Below, piece after piece: positions 45,800 through 56,210 of a stretch of 64,000 nt of DNA. Positions within the stretch are counted from its first letter, which is position 1; each line of letters starts with the position of its first letter. Source of the DNA: Klebsiella ornithinolytica NBRC 105727 = ATCC 31898 (GTDB lineage: Bacteria > Pseudomonadota > Gammaproteobacteria > Enterobacterales > Enterobacteriaceae); NCBI RefSeq assembly GCF_001598295.1, contig NZ_BCYR01000015.1, positions 33,827 through 97,826 of the forward strand. The letters are read 5' to 3'. The translations under genes were made by a program, and so were the position numbers. Below the pieces are notes generated by a model. It did not search any database, was not told the origin of the DNA, and saw only the letters and a program-made list of their open reading frames with translations.

Positions 45800-46462
45800 T
45801 TACAGGTTCAGATTGCCAAAAGCGTTATTCCAGTCTTGCTCAAACTTCTCTATGGCTGACTCTACCGCAGGGGTGCCGAGCATTTGTTGCGCTACGTCTA
45901 AGGGAAGGGTGATAGCTTCACAGCCGGTCAGCAGGCAATCCAGCGCCTGACGCGGAGTTTTAAAGCTGGCGGCCAGCACTTTGCTCCCCGGCGCGTGCTG
46001 TTCCAGCAGGGATTGCAGCTCCTGCACCATGCGAATCCCGTCCCCCCCCTGGGCATCGACGCGGTTGACATAAGGGGCAACATATTTTGCCCCCGCCAGC
46101 GCTGCCAGCAGCCCCTGCGCGGCGCTATAGACCGCGGTACCCAGCGTCGGGATGCCTTCTTTCTTCAGTAATTTGATAGCGGCGAGGCCTTCAGCGGTGA
46201 CCGGGATTTTAACCACGATGCCCGGAACGGCATTACTCAACCGTTTGGCTTCCGCCACCATGCCCTCAGCATCGCGACTCATCGTCTGGGCAAACAGCGT
46301 TCCATCGGCTCCAATGGCCTTTTGCAGACGCGGGAGAACATCCCAGATCGGCGTTTTGCCTGCGGCGATAATGCTCGGGTTGGTGGTCACTCCGGCCAGC
46401 GGATAGATTCGTGCCAGACGTTCAACTTCTGCTACGTTCGCGGTGTCCAGATAGAGTTCCAT
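45800..46462 (-). CDS. fsaB: fructose-6-phosphate aldolase 2
   Basis: Transaldolase-like class I aldolase of 220 residues that splits fructose 6-phosphate to dihydroxyacetone and glyceraldehyde 3-phosphate, or works in reverse. The Schiff-base Lys85 is in [44 protein letters not shown] is the typical start. It is cotranscribed with gldA. In E. coli the ptsA-frw-pflDC genes lie beyond; here only the AraC-type regulator gene remains. Confidence 0.95.
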   Translation of the reverse strand: MELYLDTANVAEVERLARIYPLAGVTTNPSIIAAGKTPIWDVLPRLQKAIGADGTLFAQTMSRDAEGMVAEAKRLSNAVPGIVVKIPVTAEGLAAIKLLKKEGIPTLGTAVYSAAQGLLAALAGAKYVAPYVNRVDAQGGDGIRMVQELQSLLEQHAPGSKVLAASFKTPRQALDCLLTGCEAITLPLDVAQQMLGTPAVESAIEKFEQDWNNAFGNLNL

Positions 46463-46578
46463 AGCCTTTCCTCAATTCTCAATTCAGTGATGTTGAGGTA
46501 AGGATACGGCTTCTCCTCGGCGGGTCGCCAGATGACAAATTTGCCAAAAACTGGATAAATGTACGCATTGCGGGTAAG

Positions 46579-46594
46579 GATGATTTAGATCACA
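46579..46594 (-). promoter_or_regulatory. CRP site upstream of fsaB-gldA
   Basis: On the minus strand the sequence TGTGATCTAAATCATC is close to the CRP consensus TGTGA-N6-TCACA. It lies about 117-132 bases ahead of the fsaB ATG, in the gap after the AraC-type gene. Confidence 0.7.
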
Positions 46595-46673
46595 TTTTCC
46601 AGCTATATCTGGCGAACCTGGGCAGGGCGAGCGTAATAACGCGATGGCTTACTTACAAAAATCTAGTTTCTGC

Positions 46674-47525
46674 TTAGCGCGGCTTCTCCGTCAGCTGGCT
46701 GTGATACTGGCGGCGATACTCGGAGGGAGAACGCTCGGTATTCTTGCGAAACAGACGGCAGAAATAGTTGCTGTCGACAAAACCGCAGGCGTGAGCGACA
46801 TCTTTGATTTTCATGTCGTGGCCTTTTAACAGCATTCGGGCCTGCTCAAGTCGGATGTGATTCAGATACTCGTTAAACCCCATGGGCCCGCATTTCTGGA
46901 ACAGATGGGAGAGATAGTTTGGCGAGAGATAAAATTCCTGTGCTACCGATTCGCGGGTTAACGGTTCGGCAAAGCGAGCGTCGATATATTTGCGGATCGC
47001 TTCAAAGAGCGCCTGACTTCGGGAGGCGGTTTGCACCTGGCTACCAAGCAGGTCGGCGCAGTGGCTCAGCAGGCTGATAACGATGTATCTCGCGGTGTGT
47101 TGTTCCTGCGGTTGCATCTGCATCTCATTGAGCGCCTGGAGCAGGAAGGAGCCGGTCCGGGGGCCGCGGCGCGGCACCTGAAGCCTCTCCTCAACATTCA
47201 ACATACTGCCGTTCCAGCGCGTCAGGGTGAGCTCTAACTGCTGCTTGCCAAACACAATGCTCAGAACGGTACAGGGCGACTGCCAACGGGGAGAATGCCA
47301 TCCGCCGGCGTGAATAAACAGCACGTCGTGCCGGGACAGCACGGGCGGATCGGCTTTGATACCGGCATCGTGAAGCTGCCCATCAAGCATGATGTCGAGG
47401 CGTGGAAAATCCGCCTTCTGCACGTTACCGGAAGCCGGACGGCTGTCGGTGGCAAATCGGATCTGCCGGATCGTCGCCGGGTTTTTGATTAACGCGTCGA
47501 TGTGTTGATTGAGATCGGTATCCAT
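46674..47525 (-). CDS. yijO: AraC-family regulator (YijO-like)
   Basis: A 283-residue AraC/XylS-type regulator. It has an N-terminal sensor segment (HDVLFIHAGGWHSPRW...VLSIVFGKQQLEL) and two C-terminal helix-turn-helix units, LTRESVAQEFYLSPNYLSHLFQKCG and IKDVAHACGFVDSNYFCRLFRKNTERSPSEYRRQY. Length and place between the fsaB region and ppc agree with E. coli yijO, whose function is not established. The genes it neighbours in E. coli (frwD, pflC) are gone, so its target may be fsaB-gldA or elsewhere. Symbol given by position and length. Confidence 0.82.
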   Translation of the reverse strand: MDTDLNQHIDALIKNPATIRQIRFATDSRPASGNVQKADFPRLDIMLDGQLHDAGIKADPPVLSRHDVLFIHAGGWHSPRWQSPCTVLSIVFGKQQLELTLTRWNGSMLNVEERLQVPRRGPRTGSFLLQALNEMQMQPQEQHTARYIVISLLSHCADLLGSQVQTASRSQALFEAIRKYIDARFAEPLTRESVAQEFYLSPNYLSHLFQKCGPMGFNEYLNHIRLEQARMLLKGHDMKIKDVAHACGFVDSNYFCRLFRKNTERSPSEYRRQYHSQLTEKPR

Positions 47526-47625
47526 TCTTGCTCCGTAGAAGGCGCCACATTTTTATCATACCGGACAGCGTGGAAAGGGTAAAAGCAGAGGGTAATGAAG
47601 GGGAATCGTATTGCAGATTATATAT

Positions 47626-47650
47626 GATATGTTATATCGTAACATATCAT
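47626..47650. promoter_or_regulatory. Zur operator upstream of zinT
   Basis: A perfect 10-base inverted repeat TGATATGTTA/TAACATATCA around a five-base centre matches the Zur-box form (GTTATA-N-TATAAC type). It lies 27 bases before the zinT ATG, so zinc-replete Zur would block transcription. Confidence 0.88.
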
Positions 47651-47676
47651 TGCAAATGTTAACTCAGGAGAGAGTG

Positions 47677-48327
47677 ATGACCAAAAAGATTTCTGCCCTT
47701 GCGCTGGGGGTTGGCATGCTGTTAGCCAGTGCTCAGACCTTTGCTCACGGCCAGCATAGCCATGGCCCCGCGTTAACGGAGGCGGAGGTGAAGGCCAGCG
47801 AGGGTATTTTTGCCGATGCCGACGTTAAAGATCGGGCGCTGAGCGACTGGGATGGGATCTGGCAGTCGGTGAATCCGTATCTGCTGAAGGGGGATTTGGA
47901 TCCGGTGCTGGAGCAAAAAGCCAAAAAAGCGGGCGGCAAGAGCGTGGCGGAATATCGGGAATATTATAAGAAAGGGTATGCCACCGATGTGGACCAGATT
48001 GGGATCGAAGATAACGTGATGGAGTTCCACGTTGGCAAAACCGTTAATGCCTGTAAATACACCTATTCCGGCTATAAGATCCTGACCTATGCTTCCGGCA
48101 AGAAAGGCGTGCGTTACCTGTTCGAATGTCAGCAGGCGGAATCAAAAGCGCCGAAATTTGTTCAGTTCAGCGATCATATTATCGCACCGCGTAAATCACA
48201 GCATTTCCATATCTTCATGGGCAATGACTCGCAGGAGGCCCTACTGAAAGAGATGGATAACTGGCCGACGTATTATCCTTATGCTCTGCATAAAGAGCAG
48301 ATTGTCGACGAAATGCTGCACCATTAA
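47677..48327 (+). CDS. zinT: periplasmic zinc-binding protein ZinT
   Basis: A 216-residue calycin-fold protein that binds zinc in the periplasm and assists ZnuABC under zinc starvation. The signal peptide [23 protein letters not shown] is cleaved before the His-rich HGQHSHGPA. Metal-binding histidines are in [19 protein letters not shown]. The ATG at 47677 follows AGGAGAGAG. It is preceded by a clear Zur box and followed by a strong terminator, so it stands as an independent unit. In E. coli zinT is located elsewhere, so this is a transposed or acquired position. Confidence 0.95.
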   Translation: MTKKISALALGVGMLLASAQTFAHGQHSHGPALTEAEVKASEGIFADADVKDRALSDWDGIWQSVNPYLLKGDLDPVLEQKAKKAGGKSVAEYREYYKKGYATDVDQIGIEDNVMEFHVGKTVNACKYTYSGYKILTYASGKKGVRYLFECQQAESKAPKFVQFSDHIIAPRKSQHFHIFMGNDSQEALLKEMDNWPTYYPYALHKEQIVDEMLHH

Positions 48328-48367
48328 TAAAAATCCCCGGCCGCGTGATGCGGACCGGGGAAAGCGT

Positions 48368-48396
48368 AACCGGATCGGGCGCGATCCGGTTTTTTC
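48368..48396 (+). terminator. zinT terminator
   Basis: Stem AACCGGATC/GATCCGGTT (48368-48391) followed by a T-run. An upstream stem (TCCCCGG.../...CCGGGGA, 48334-48361) and a third inverted repeat (TCCCGGTAA/TTACCGGGA, 48395-48420) toward ppc make this a triple-hairpin gap. Confidence 0.85.
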
Positions 48397-48432
48397 CCGG
48401 TAAATATCGTCTTACCGGGAACGGCTGATAAA

Positions 48433-51084
48433 TTAGCCCGTGTTGCGCATACCTGCGGCAACGCCCGCGATGGTGACCATCAGCGCTTGTTCGACGCGCG
48501 GATCCGGCTCTTTACCTTCTTCTTCCGCCAGACGCGAACGGTGCAGCAGTTCTGCCTGCAGGACGTTCAGCGGGTCGGTATAGATGTTACGCAGCTGGAT
48601 AGATTCGGCGATCCACGGCAGGTCGGCCATCAGGTGGGAGTCGTTTGCAATATCGAGCACCACTTTGATCCCGTTGGACAGCAGCTCACGCAGCTCCGCG
48701 CCCAGTTTCCATAGCTCCGGTTTCACCAGACGCTGATCGTAGTATTCCGCCAGCCACAGGTCAGCCTTCGAGAACACCATTTCCAGCATGCCCAGACGGG
48801 TAGAGAAGAACGGCCAGTCGCGACACATGGTTTCCAGCTCGCTCTGCTTGCCATCTTCTACCACTTTTTGCAGCGCGGTACCTGCGCCCAGCCAGGCCGG
48901 CAACATCAGGCGGTTCTGGGTCCAGGCGAAAATCCATGGAATAGCGCGCAGGGACTCGACGCCACCGGTGGCGCGACGTTTTGCCGGACGCGAGCCGAGC
49001 GGCAGTTTGCCCAGTTCCTGCTCCGGCGTTGCGGAGCGGAAATAAGGGACAAAGTCTTTATTTTCACGCACGTAGCCACGATACATGTCACAAGAGATGT
49101 CCGACAGCTCGGCCATGATGTGACGCCATTCCGGTTTGGGTTCCGGCGGCGGCAGCAGGTTGGCCTCCAGGACTGCGCTGGTGTACAGCGACAGACTGCT
49201 GATGGTGACTTCCGGCAGACCGTATTTAAAGCGGATCATCTCGCCCTGTTCCGTCACGCGCAGGCCGCCTTTCAGGCTTCCCGGAGGCTGAGAAAGCAGC
49301 GCCGCGTGCGCCGGGGCGCCGCCGCGACCGATAGAGCCGCCGCGTCCGTGGAACAGCGTCAGTTCAATACCGGCTTTTTCGCAGGTTTTGATCAACGCAT
49401 CCTGCGCCTGGTATTGCGCCCAGGACGCGGCCATCACGCCGGCATCTTTCGCCGAATCGGAGTAGCCGATCATGACCATCTGTTTGCCCTGAATAAAGCC
49501 GCGATACCAGTCGATGTTCAGCAGCTGGGTCATGACGTCATTGGCGTTGTTCAGATCGTCCAGGGTTTCAAACAGCGGTGCAACCGGCAGAGCAAAGCCG
49601 ATACCGGACTCTTTCAGCAGCAGGTGAACCGCCAGCACATCGGATGGCGTCTTCGCCATGGAGATCACGTAAGCGGCGATGGATCCGTGCGGCGCTTCGG
49701 CGATCACCCGGCAGGTATCGAGCACTTCGCGGGTTTCATTGCTTGGCTCCCACTGACGTGGCAGCAGCGGGCGTTTGGAGTTCAGTTCGCGGATCAGGAA
49801 GGCCTGTTTGTCGGCTTCTGACCAGCTTTCGTAATCACCGATGCCGAGATAGCGGGTCATCTCCCCCAGCGCTTCGGTATGGCGGGTGCTTTCCTGACGA
49901 ATATCGATACGCACGAGCGGTACGCCGAACGATTTCACGCGGCGCAGGGTATCGAGCAGTTCGCCGTTGGCGATAATGCCCATGCCGCAGGACTGTAGCG
50001 ACTTATAGCAGGCATAAAGCGGTTCCCACAGCTGTTCGTTCTGGGTAATCAGGCCGACAGGTTTCGGCAGCTTCTGTCCTTTCAGGCGAGCTTCCAGCCA
50101 GGCCTGGGTTTCCATCAGCTGGGTACGCAGTTTTTTCATCAGATAACGATACGGTTCCTGCGCGCCTTCCGCACCGGCCAGCTCCCGCAGTTCGTCGGTA
50201 CATTCGACCATCGACAGTTCGGAAATCAGCAGCTGAATATCTTTCAGGAACAGGTCGGTGGCTTTCCAGCGGCTCAGCAGCAGCACCTGACGGGTGATAT
50301 CGGCGGTCACATTAGGGTTACCGTCGCGGTCACCACCCATCCAGGAGGTGAAGCGCACCGGTACAAAGTCAACCGGCAGCTGATAGTTGAGGTTCTCTTC
50401 CAGCTGTTCATTCAGCTCGCGCAGGTAGTTTGGTACCCCTTCCCACAGGCTGTTTTCAACAACGGCAAAACCCCATTTCGCTTCATCAACCGGGGTCGGG
50501 CGGTACTTACGGATTTCATCCGTATGCCATGACTGGGCGATCAGCTGGCGCAGACGGCGCATCAGCTGATGGTGTTCGTAATCCGCGATATCTTTATTAT
50601 CAAGCTGCTTCAGGCAGTTGTTCACTTCCACCATTTTGTGGATCAGCGTACGGCGGGTGATCTCGGTGGGGTGAGCGGTTAACACCAGCTCCAGAGACAG
50701 GGACTCCACCGCTTTTTTAATGGTGTCTTCGTTGAGATGAGGTTGGTCTTTGAGTTTTCTCAGGGTGCGGGCAATCACTTCCGGATTGCTGGCCGCTTCG
50801 CCGTTTGGCGAAATACTGTGGTACTGCTCCGCCGTATTCGCCAGGTTCAGGAACTGGCTGAAGGCGCGAGCGACCGGCAGCAGCTCGTCGTTGGACAAGT
50901 TTTGCAGCGTGGTGAGCAATTCCTGGCGATTGGCTTCATTGCCGGCGCGAGAAGACTTGGACAATTTACGGATAGTTTCGACACGATCAAGAATGTTCTC
51001 TCCCAGTGCATCCTTGATGGTATCGCCTAGCACCTTACCGAGCATACTGACATTACTACGCAAAGCGGAATATTGTTCGTTCAT
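48433..51084 (-). CDS. ppc: phosphoenolpyruvate carboxylase
   Basis: Anaplerotic enzyme of 883 residues (E. coli length) that carboxylates PEP to oxaloacetate. Catalytic signatures are [14 protein letters not shown] (His138), [18 protein letters not shown] (Lys546 region) and [15 protein letters not shown] (Arg587 region); the C-terminus is the conserved AAGMRNTG. The ATG at 51084 starts [19 protein letters not shown]. It is regulated in E. coli by acetyl-CoA, FBP and aspartate. It is transcribed in the same direction as argE, with a 255-base leader gap. Confidence 0.99.
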   Translation of the reverse strand: MNEQYSALRSNVSMLGKVLGDTIKDALGENILDRVETIRKLSKSSRAGNEANRQELLTTLQNLSNDELLPVARAFSQFLNLANTAEQYHSISPNGEAASNPEVIARTLRKLKDQPHLNEDTIKKAVESLSLELVLTAHPTEITRRTLIHKMVEVNNCLKQLDNKDIADYEHHQLMRRLRQLIAQSWHTDEIRKYRPTPVDEAKWGFAVVENSLWEGVPNYLRELNEQLEENLNYQLPVDFVPVRFTSWMGGDRDGNPNVTADITRQVLLLSRWKATDLFLKDIQLLISELSMVECTDELRELAGAEGAQEPYRYLMKKLRTQLMETQAWLEARLKGQKLPKPVGLITQNEQLWEPLYACYKSLQSCGMGIIANGELLDTLRRVKSFGVPLVRIDIRQESTRHTEALGEMTRYLGIGDYESWSEADKQAFLIRELNSKRPLLPRQWEPSNETREVLDTCRVIAEAPHGSIAAYVISMAKTPSDVLAVHLLLKESGIGFALPVAPLFETLDDLNNANDVMTQLLNIDWYRGFIQGKQMVMIGYSDSAKDAGVMAASWAQYQAQDALIKTCEKAGIELTLFHGRGGSIGRGGAPAHAALLSQPPGSLKGGLRVTEQGEMIRFKYGLPEVTISSLSLYTSAVLEANLLPPPEPKPEWRHIMAELSDISCDMYRGYVRENKDFVPYFRSATPEQELGKLPLGSRPAKRRATGGVESLRAIPWIFAWTQNRLMLPAWLGAGTALQKVVEDGKQSELETMCRDWPFFSTRLGMLEMVFSKADLWLAEYYDQRLVKPELWKLGAELRELLSNGIKVVLDIANDSHLMADLPWIAESIQLRNIYTDPLNVLQAELLHRSRLAEEEGKEPDPRVEQALMVTIAGVAAGMRNTG

Positions 51085-51339
51085 GTTACCCCAGACACCC
51101 CATCTCATTTTATTTTGTTATACCCGGCACTCTGCAACGTTGAGCGGCGGATAAGCAGCCGTCTTTTATAAAGCCACGTAAAAACCCCCACGTCAATTGT
51201 TGCGAAATCGCTTCAGCAAACGAATAAATGGCGGCAATTTGCGAAATTTAACTCAGACGTCGCTTGATAAGCGTTGCTTATGGAAATGTGACCAGAATCA
51301 CCGTCCCGCCCCAGGAAAAGGGGCGGGATCCGCTGGCTT

Positions 51340-52491
51340 TTAGTGCCAGCAGAAATGGTGGACAACCTGCGTAATCAGCTCACGGGTCGGCTTGATAAAG
51401 CGGGTTTCCAGATATTCATCCGGCTGGTGGGCCTGATTAATAGAGCCTGGACCTAAAACCAGCGTCGGGCAGAGCGTCTGAATAAACGGCGCTTCGGTGC
51501 AGTAGTTCACGACTTCAGTTTGTGCGCCGAGTAGCTTTTCAACGACCTGGACCAGCCGGTGGTCCGGCGGGCATTCGTAACCCGGAATCGGCGGATGCAG
51601 CTCGGAGACGGTCAGGCGACCCGGCCAGCGTTCGCTAACCGGTGCCAGCGCTTCATCCAGCAGTCCGTTGAGATCGTTGAGCGTCATGCCCGGAAGCGGG
51701 CGAATATCCATATGCAGCTCGCAGCAGGCGCAGATTCGGTTTGACGCGTCGCCGCCATGGATAGCCCCGAGGTTGAGCGTCGGATAGGGTACGGTGAAGG
51801 CATCGTAGTGATAGCGCTCTTTCAGCGAGTCGCGCAGCTGCATGATGCGACCAATGGCATCGTGCATCAGCTCAATGGCGTTGACGCCGCGCGCCGGATC
51901 GCTGGAGTGGCCGGACTGCCCCTGGATACGGATGGCGTTGGACATATGGCCTTTGTGCGCGCGTACCGGCTGCAGAGAGGTTGGTTCGCCGATGATGGCG
52001 CAATCCGGGCGTAGCAGGGTCGTTTCGGCAAAGTAACGGGCGCCGGCCATGCTGGTCTCTTCATCGGCGGTAGCCAGGATGTAGAGCGGTTTTTTCAGCT
52101 TACTGACATCGACATCGCGCAGGGCATCAAGAATAAAGGCGAAAAAGCCTTTCATGTCGGCGGTGCCGAGGCCGTACAGCTTGTTTTCGTGCTCGGTGAG
52201 GGTGAAAGGATCGCGGGTCCAGCGGCCGTCATCAAAGGGAACGGTATCCGTATGGCCGGCGAGAAGCAGGCCGCCAGCGCCGTGGCCGGTACTGGCCAGC
52301 ATATTGAATTTGTTGCGCGTATCTGGCACCGGCTGCACTTCGACATTGAAGCCGATTTCGCGGAACCAGCCGGCGAGTAAATTGATTAAAGTCTCATTAC
52401 TTTGATCCAGCGCCTCTTCGGTTGCGCTGATGGAAGGTGTGGCGATCAATGCGCGGTAAATCTCGATAAAGGGTGGTAAATTGTTTTTCAT
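51340..52491 (-). CDS. argE: acetylornithine deacetylase
   Basis: M20-family zinc metallopeptidase-like enzyme of 383 residues that releases ornithine from N-acetylornithine. Metal-site motifs are [17 protein letters not shown] and [33 protein letters not shown] is the conserved hinge. The ATG at 52491 gives the E. coli length; an in-frame upstream ATG (52530) lies within the ARG boxes and is rejected. It is divergent from argCBH, sharing an ArgR operator. Confidence 0.98.
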   Translation of the reverse strand: MKNNLPPFIEIYRALIATPSISATEEALDQSNETLINLLAGWFREIGFNVEVQPVPDTRNKFNMLASTGHGAGGLLLAGHTDTVPFDDGRWTRDPFTLTEHENKLYGLGTADMKGFFAFILDALRDVDVSKLKKPLYILATADEETSMAGARYFAETTLLRPDCAIIGEPTSLQPVRAHKGHMSNAIRIQGQSGHSSDPARGVNAIELMHDAIGRIMQLRDSLKERYHYDAFTVPYPTLNLGAIHGGDASNRICACCELHMDIRPLPGMTLNDLNGLLDEALAPVSERWPGRLTVSELHPPIPGYECPPDHRLVQVVEKLLGAQTEVVNYCTEAPFIQTLCPTLVLGPGSINQAHQPDEYLETRFIKPTRELITQVVHHFCWH

Positions 52492-52517
52492 TGTTGACAC
52501 ACCTCGGGTCATGATAG

Positions 52518-52556
52518 TATCAATATTCATGCAGTATTAGTGAATAAAAATACATT
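52518..52556. promoter_or_regulatory. pair of ARG boxes (ArgR operator) between argE and argC
   Basis: Two 18-base boxes, TATCAATATTCATGCAGT (52518-52535) and AGTGAATAAAAATACATT (52539-52556), are separated by three bases, the standard ArgR spacing. Both match WNTGAATWWWWATTCANW in most positions. They overlap both divergent promoters. Confidence 0.9.
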
Positions 52557-52669
52557 ATCGTTGAGCGTAAGAAAACCCATAAAATGTAGGGAAAGTGCTT
52601 ACGGCTTAACAGGGTGAGGAAGAGAAATGCTTCCTGGACAAATATGACGTAAGAAGGTGAAGAGCCCCG

Positions 52670-53674
52670 ATGTTGAAGACGCTGATTGTGGGTGCCAGCG
52701 GTTATGCCGGCGCAGAGCTAGTGACCTATGTAAATCGCCATCCTCATATGACCATAACCGCTTTGACGGTCTCCGCGCAAAGCAATGATGCAGGGAAATC
52801 AATTTCCGATTTGCATCCGCAGCTGAAAGGCATTGTGGATTTACCGCTGCAGCCGATGTCAGATATCAGCGAATTTAGCGCCGGGGTGGATGTCGTCTTC
52901 CTCGCTACCGCCCATGAAGTGAGCCACGACCTGGCGCCGCAGTTCCTTGCCGCAGGCTGCGTGGTGTTCGACTTATCCGGCGCCTTCCGCGTAAATGACG
53001 GTGCGTTCTACGAAAAATATTACGGCTTTACTCATCAGCATCCGGCCCTGCTTGAGCAGGCGGTATATGGCCTGGCAGAGTGGAGCGTCGACAAACTGAA
53101 AGAGGCGAATCTGGTCGCCGTACCGGGCTGCTATCCAACGGCGGCTCAGCTGTCGCTGAAGCCGTTGATCGATGCGGACCTGCTGGATCTTACCCAGTGG
53201 CCGGTGATCAACGCCACCAGCGGCGTCAGCGGTGCGGGACGTAAAGCGGCCATCGGCAATAGCTTCTGTGAAGTCAGTCTGCAGCCGTATGGCGTGTTCA
53301 ACCATCGTCACCACCCGGAAATCTCGACCCATCTTGGCGCAGAGGTGATTTTTACGCCTCATCTCGGCAACTTTAAACGTGGGATTCTGGAAACCATTAC
53401 CTGCCGCCTGAAGCCGGGCGTCAGCAAAGAGCAGGTTGCCGGTGTGTTCCAGCAGGCGTATGCCGATAAGCCATTGGTACGTTTATACGATAAAGGCGTG
53501 CCCGCATTGAAAAACGTCGTAGGTCTGCCATTCTGTGATATCGGTTTTGCGGTTCAGGACCAGCATATCATCGTGGTGGCGGCGGAAGATAACCTGCTGA
53601 AAGGCGCGGCAGCACAGGCAGTACAGTGCGCGAATATTCGTTTCGGCTTCGCTGAAACGCAGTCTCTTATTTAA
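52670..53674 (+). CDS. argC: N-acetyl-gamma-glutamyl-phosphate reductase
   Basis: NADPH-dependent reductase of 334 residues, third step of arginine synthesis. N-terminal Rossmann motif [14 protein letters not shown]; the catalytic cysteine is in [15 protein letters not shown]; a conserved HRHHPEI segment follows. First gene of argCBH; argB starts a few bases after its stop. Repressed by ArgR through the upstream boxes. Confidence 0.98.
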   Translation: MLKTLIVGASGYAGAELVTYVNRHPHMTITALTVSAQSNDAGKSISDLHPQLKGIVDLPLQPMSDISEFSAGVDVVFLATAHEVSHDLAPQFLAAGCVVFDLSGAFRVNDGAFYEKYYGFTHQHPALLEQAVYGLAEWSVDKLKEANLVAVPGCYPTAAQLSLKPLIDADLLDLTQWPVINATSGVSGAGRKAAIGNSFCEVSLQPYGVFNHRHHPEISTHLGAEVIFTPHLGNFKRGILETITCRLKPGVSKEQVAGVFQQAYADKPLVRLYDKGVPALKNVVGLPFCDIGFAVQDQHIIVVAAEDNLLKGAAAQAVQCANIRFGFAETQSLI

Positions 53675-53680
53675 GGTGTG

Positions 53681-54457
53681 ATGATGAACCCATTAATTAT
53701 CAAACTCGGCGGCGTTTTACTCGACAGCGAAGAAGCGCTGGAGCGTCTGTTTACCGCACTGGTCAATTATCGTGAAACGCATCATCGCCCGCTGGTTATT
53801 GTTCACGGCGGCGGCTGTGTGGTGGATGAGCTGATGAAGCAGCTCAACCTGCCGGTGAACAAGAAAAACGGTCTGCGGGTGACGCCTGCGGATCAGATCG
53901 ACATTATTACCGGTGCGCTGGCGGGAACCGCGAATAAGACGCTGCTGGCATGGGCGAAGAAACACCATATTATGTCCGTTGGCCTGTTCCTTGGCGATGG
54001 TGACAGCGTGAAGGTCACTCAGCTTGATGAAGATCTGGGCCACGTTGGCCTGGCGCAGCCGGGATCGCCGGCGCTGATTAACACCCTGTTGGCCGGCGGC
54101 TACCTGCCGGTAGTCAGTTCGATCGGCGTGACCGATGAAGGAGAGCTGATGAACGTGAATGCTGACCAGGCGGCCACTGCGCTGGCGGCGACCCTCGGCG
54201 CGGATCTGATTCTGCTTTCCGATGTCAGCGGTATTCTCGATGGTAAAGGCCAGCGCATCGCGGAGATGACCGCGGCGAAGGCGGAGCAGCTGATCGAACA
54301 AGGCATTATCACTGACGGCATGATCGTCAAGGTGAATGCCGCGCTGGATGCGGCGCGCGCGCTGGGACGCCCGGTGGATATCGCCTCCTGGCGTCACGCG
54401 GAACAGCTGCCGGCATTATTTAATGGCACGCCTATCGGCACGCGTATTCTGGCTTAA
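53681..54457 (+). CDS. argB: acetylglutamate kinase
   Basis: Amino-acid kinase family enzyme of 258 residues, second step of arginine synthesis. Visible blocks are [44 protein letters not shown] and [13 protein letters not shown]. Three possible starts occur in a row (GTG 53678, ATG 53681, ATG 53684); 53681 gives the E. coli [11 protein letters not shown] start. It is separated from argH by a REP-containing gap. Confidence 0.97.
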   Translation: MMNPLIIKLGGVLLDSEEALERLFTALVNYRETHHRPLVIVHGGGCVVDELMKQLNLPVNKKNGLRVTPADQIDIITGALAGTANKTLLAWAKKHHIMSVGLFLGDGDSVKVTQLDEDLGHVGLAQPGSPALINTLLAGGYLPVVSSIGVTDEGELMNVNADQAATALAATLGADLILLSDVSGILDGKGQRIAEMTAAKAEQLIEQGIITDGMIVKVNAALDAARALGRPVDIASWRHAEQLPALFNGTPIGTRILA

Positions 54458-54464
54458 TATTTCA

Positions 54465-54532
54465 TGCCCGGCGGCGTATTGCTGGCCGGGCCTACAAGAC
54501 TGTAGGTCGGGTTAGCGAAGCGTCACCCGGCA
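54465..54532. repeat. pair of inverted REP units (BIME) between argB and argH
   Basis: A REP unit TGCCCGGCGGCGTATTGCTGGCCGGGCCTAC-type sequence (54465-54495) is followed by an inverted unit beginning GTAGGTCGGGTTAGCGAAGC (54502-54532). Such intra-operon repeats commonly lower or stabilise expression of flanking segments. Confidence 0.85.
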
Positions 54533-54560
54533 GAACTAAACGAATTTAAGGAAAATGGTT

Positions 54561-55934
54561 ATGGCACTTTGGGGCGGGCGTTTTACTCAGGCAGCAGATC
54601 AGCGGTTCAAGCAGTTCAACGACTCTTTGCGCTTCGACTATCGCCTGGCGGAGCAGGATATCGTTGGCTCTGTTGCCTGGTCTAAAGCGCTGGTGACGGT
54701 GGGCGTTCTGAGTGCCGCTGAGCAGCAGCAGCTGGAAGAGGCGCTCAGCGTGCTGCTGGAAGAGGTGCGGGCGAATCCGCAGCAAATTCTTGCAAGCGAT
54801 GCGGAAGATATCCACAGCTGGGTGGAAGGTAAACTGATCGACAAAGTGGGCCAGCTGGGTAAAAAATTGCATACCGGGCGGAGCCGTAACGATCAGGTCG
54901 CAACCGACCTGAAGCTGTGGTGTAAAGATACCGTTGCGGAGCTACTCTCTGCGAACCGCCAGCTGCAAAGCGCGCTGGTGGATACGGCGCAGAACAACCA
55001 GGATGCCGTTATGCCGGGTTATACCCACCTGCAGCGTGCGCAGCCGGTGACGTTCGCCCACTGGTGCCTGGCCTACGTTGAGATGCTGGCGCGGGATGAA
55101 AGCCGCCTGCAGGATACCCTTAAGCGTCTGGACGTCAGCCCTCTGGGCTGCGGTGCGCTGGCGGGTACCGCCTATGATATCGATCGCGAGCAGCTGGCTG
55201 ACTGGCTGGGTTTTGCTTCGGCGACCCGCAATAGCCTGGACAGCGTTTCTGACCGTGACCACGTACTGGAGCTGCTCTCCGATGCGTCGATTGGCATGGT
55301 TCACCTGTCACGTTTCGCCGAAGATCTGATTTTCTTTAATACGGGCGAAGCCGGTTTTATTGAATTATCCGATCGCGTTACCTCCGGTTCCTCGCTGATG
55401 CCACAGAAAAAGAATCCGGATGCGCTCGAACTTATCCGCGGAAAATGTGGCCGTGTTCAGGGTGCCCTGACCGGAATGATGATGACTCTGAAAGGTCTGC
55501 CGCTGGCCTACAATAAAGATATGCAGGAAGACAAAGAAGGGCTGTTCGACGCGCTCGATACCTGGCTTGACTGCCTGCATATGGCGACGCTGGTGCTGGA
55601 TGGTATTCAGGTCAAGCGTCCGCGTTGTGAAGAGGCGGCGCAGCAGGGCTACGCAAATGCGACCGAACTGGCGGATTATCTGGTTGCAAAAGGCGTACCG
55701 TTCCGTGAAGCGCACCATATTGTCGGGGAAGCGGTTGTTGAAGCGATCGCCCAGGGCAAACCGCTGGAAGATCTGGCGCTGGCCGACCTGCAGAAGTTTA
55801 GCAGCGTGATTGCCGACGATGTCTATCCGATTCTGTCGCTGCAGTCTTGTCTGGATAAGCGCTCGGCAAAAGGCGGCGTCTCGCCGAAGCAGGTTGCCCA
55901 GGCGATTGCTGACGCGAAACAGCGTCTGGTGTAA
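54561..55934 (+). CDS. argH: argininosuccinate lyase
   Basis: Fumarase-superfamily lyase of 457 residues (E. coli length), last step of arginine synthesis, giving arginine and fumarate. The superfamily signature [15 protein letters not shown] is present, with [17 protein letters not shown] and [16 protein letters not shown]. The ATG at 54561 ([10 protein letters not shown]) is better spaced from AAGGA than the ATG at 54555. It is followed by a hairpin terminator. Confidence 0.98.
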   Translation: MALWGGRFTQAADQRFKQFNDSLRFDYRLAEQDIVGSVAWSKALVTVGVLSAAEQQQLEEALSVLLEEVRANPQQILASDAEDIHSWVEGKLIDKVGQLGKKLHTGRSRNDQVATDLKLWCKDTVAELLSANRQLQSALVDTAQNNQDAVMPGYTHLQRAQPVTFAHWCLAYVEMLARDESRLQDTLKRLDVSPLGCGALAGTAYDIDREQLADWLGFASATRNSLDSVSDRDHVLELLSDASIGMVHLSRFAEDLIFFNTGEAGFIELSDRVTSGSSLMPQKKNPDALELIRGKCGRVQGALTGMMMTLKGLPLAYNKDMQEDKEGLFDALDTWLDCLHMATLVLDGIQVKRPRCEEAAQQGYANATELADYLVAKGVPFREAHHIVGEAVVEAIAQGKPLEDLALADLQKFSSVIADDVYPILSLQSCLDKRSAKGGVSPKQVAQAIADAKQRLV

Positions 55935-55981
55935 ATCCTCGCCGCTCCTGAATGATTCTAGTGGGATGAGTGAGAAAAGAG

Positions 55982-56006
55982 GCTCGGGCTATGTCCGGGC
56001 TTTTTT
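55982..56006 (+). terminator. argCBH terminator
   Basis: Stem GCTCGGG/TCCGGGC (with wobble pairs) and a run of six T's, just ahead of the oppositely oriented OxyS terminator. Confidence 0.75.
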
Positions 56007-56010
56007 ATGC

Positions 56011-56116
56011 AAAAAAAAGCGGACACAAGGTCCGCAAAAGTTCACGTTGGCTTTAGTTATCTGGTCAGGGAATATGCTGAGGCAATGTCGTGATTTTCTG
56101 ACTTTTGCCTCGTTTC
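56011..56116 (-). ncRNA. oxyS: OxyS sRNA
   Basis: Divergent to oxyR. On the minus strand the RNA would begin GAAACGAGGC near 56116 and end in a perfect GCGGAC/GTCCGC hairpin with a T-run (56011-56035). Its 3' segment, AACTAAAGCCAACGTGAAC followed by TTTTGCGGA, matches the E. coli OxyS linker and fhlA-pairing region exactly as I remember it. The 5' hairpin sequence differs from E. coli. OxyS is an Hfq-dependent, peroxide-induced regulator. Length about 106 nt against 109 in E. coli. Confidence 0.9.
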
Positions 56117-56142
56117 TGGGTTTATTATTGAACAGAAAACTT

Positions 56143-56190
56143 GATAGGGATAATCGTTCGTTGCTATGCTATCTATCGCCATGAACTATC
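56143..56190. promoter_or_regulatory. OxyR binding region between oxyS and oxyR
   Basis: ATAG- and CTAT-type quarter-sites recur with about ten-base spacing (GATAGGGATAATCG, TTGCTATGCTAT, CTATCGCC, AACTATC), the pattern of OxyR operators. Binding would activate oxyS and repress oxyR. Exact register was not fixed. Confidence 0.75.
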
Positions 56191-56210
56191 ATGGCGACGG
56201 AGGATGAATA

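Noticed and set aside
48868..49821. 317-codon open frame antisense to ppc
   Set aside because: Shadow of the highly conserved ppc gene, with no ribosome binding site and biased composition.
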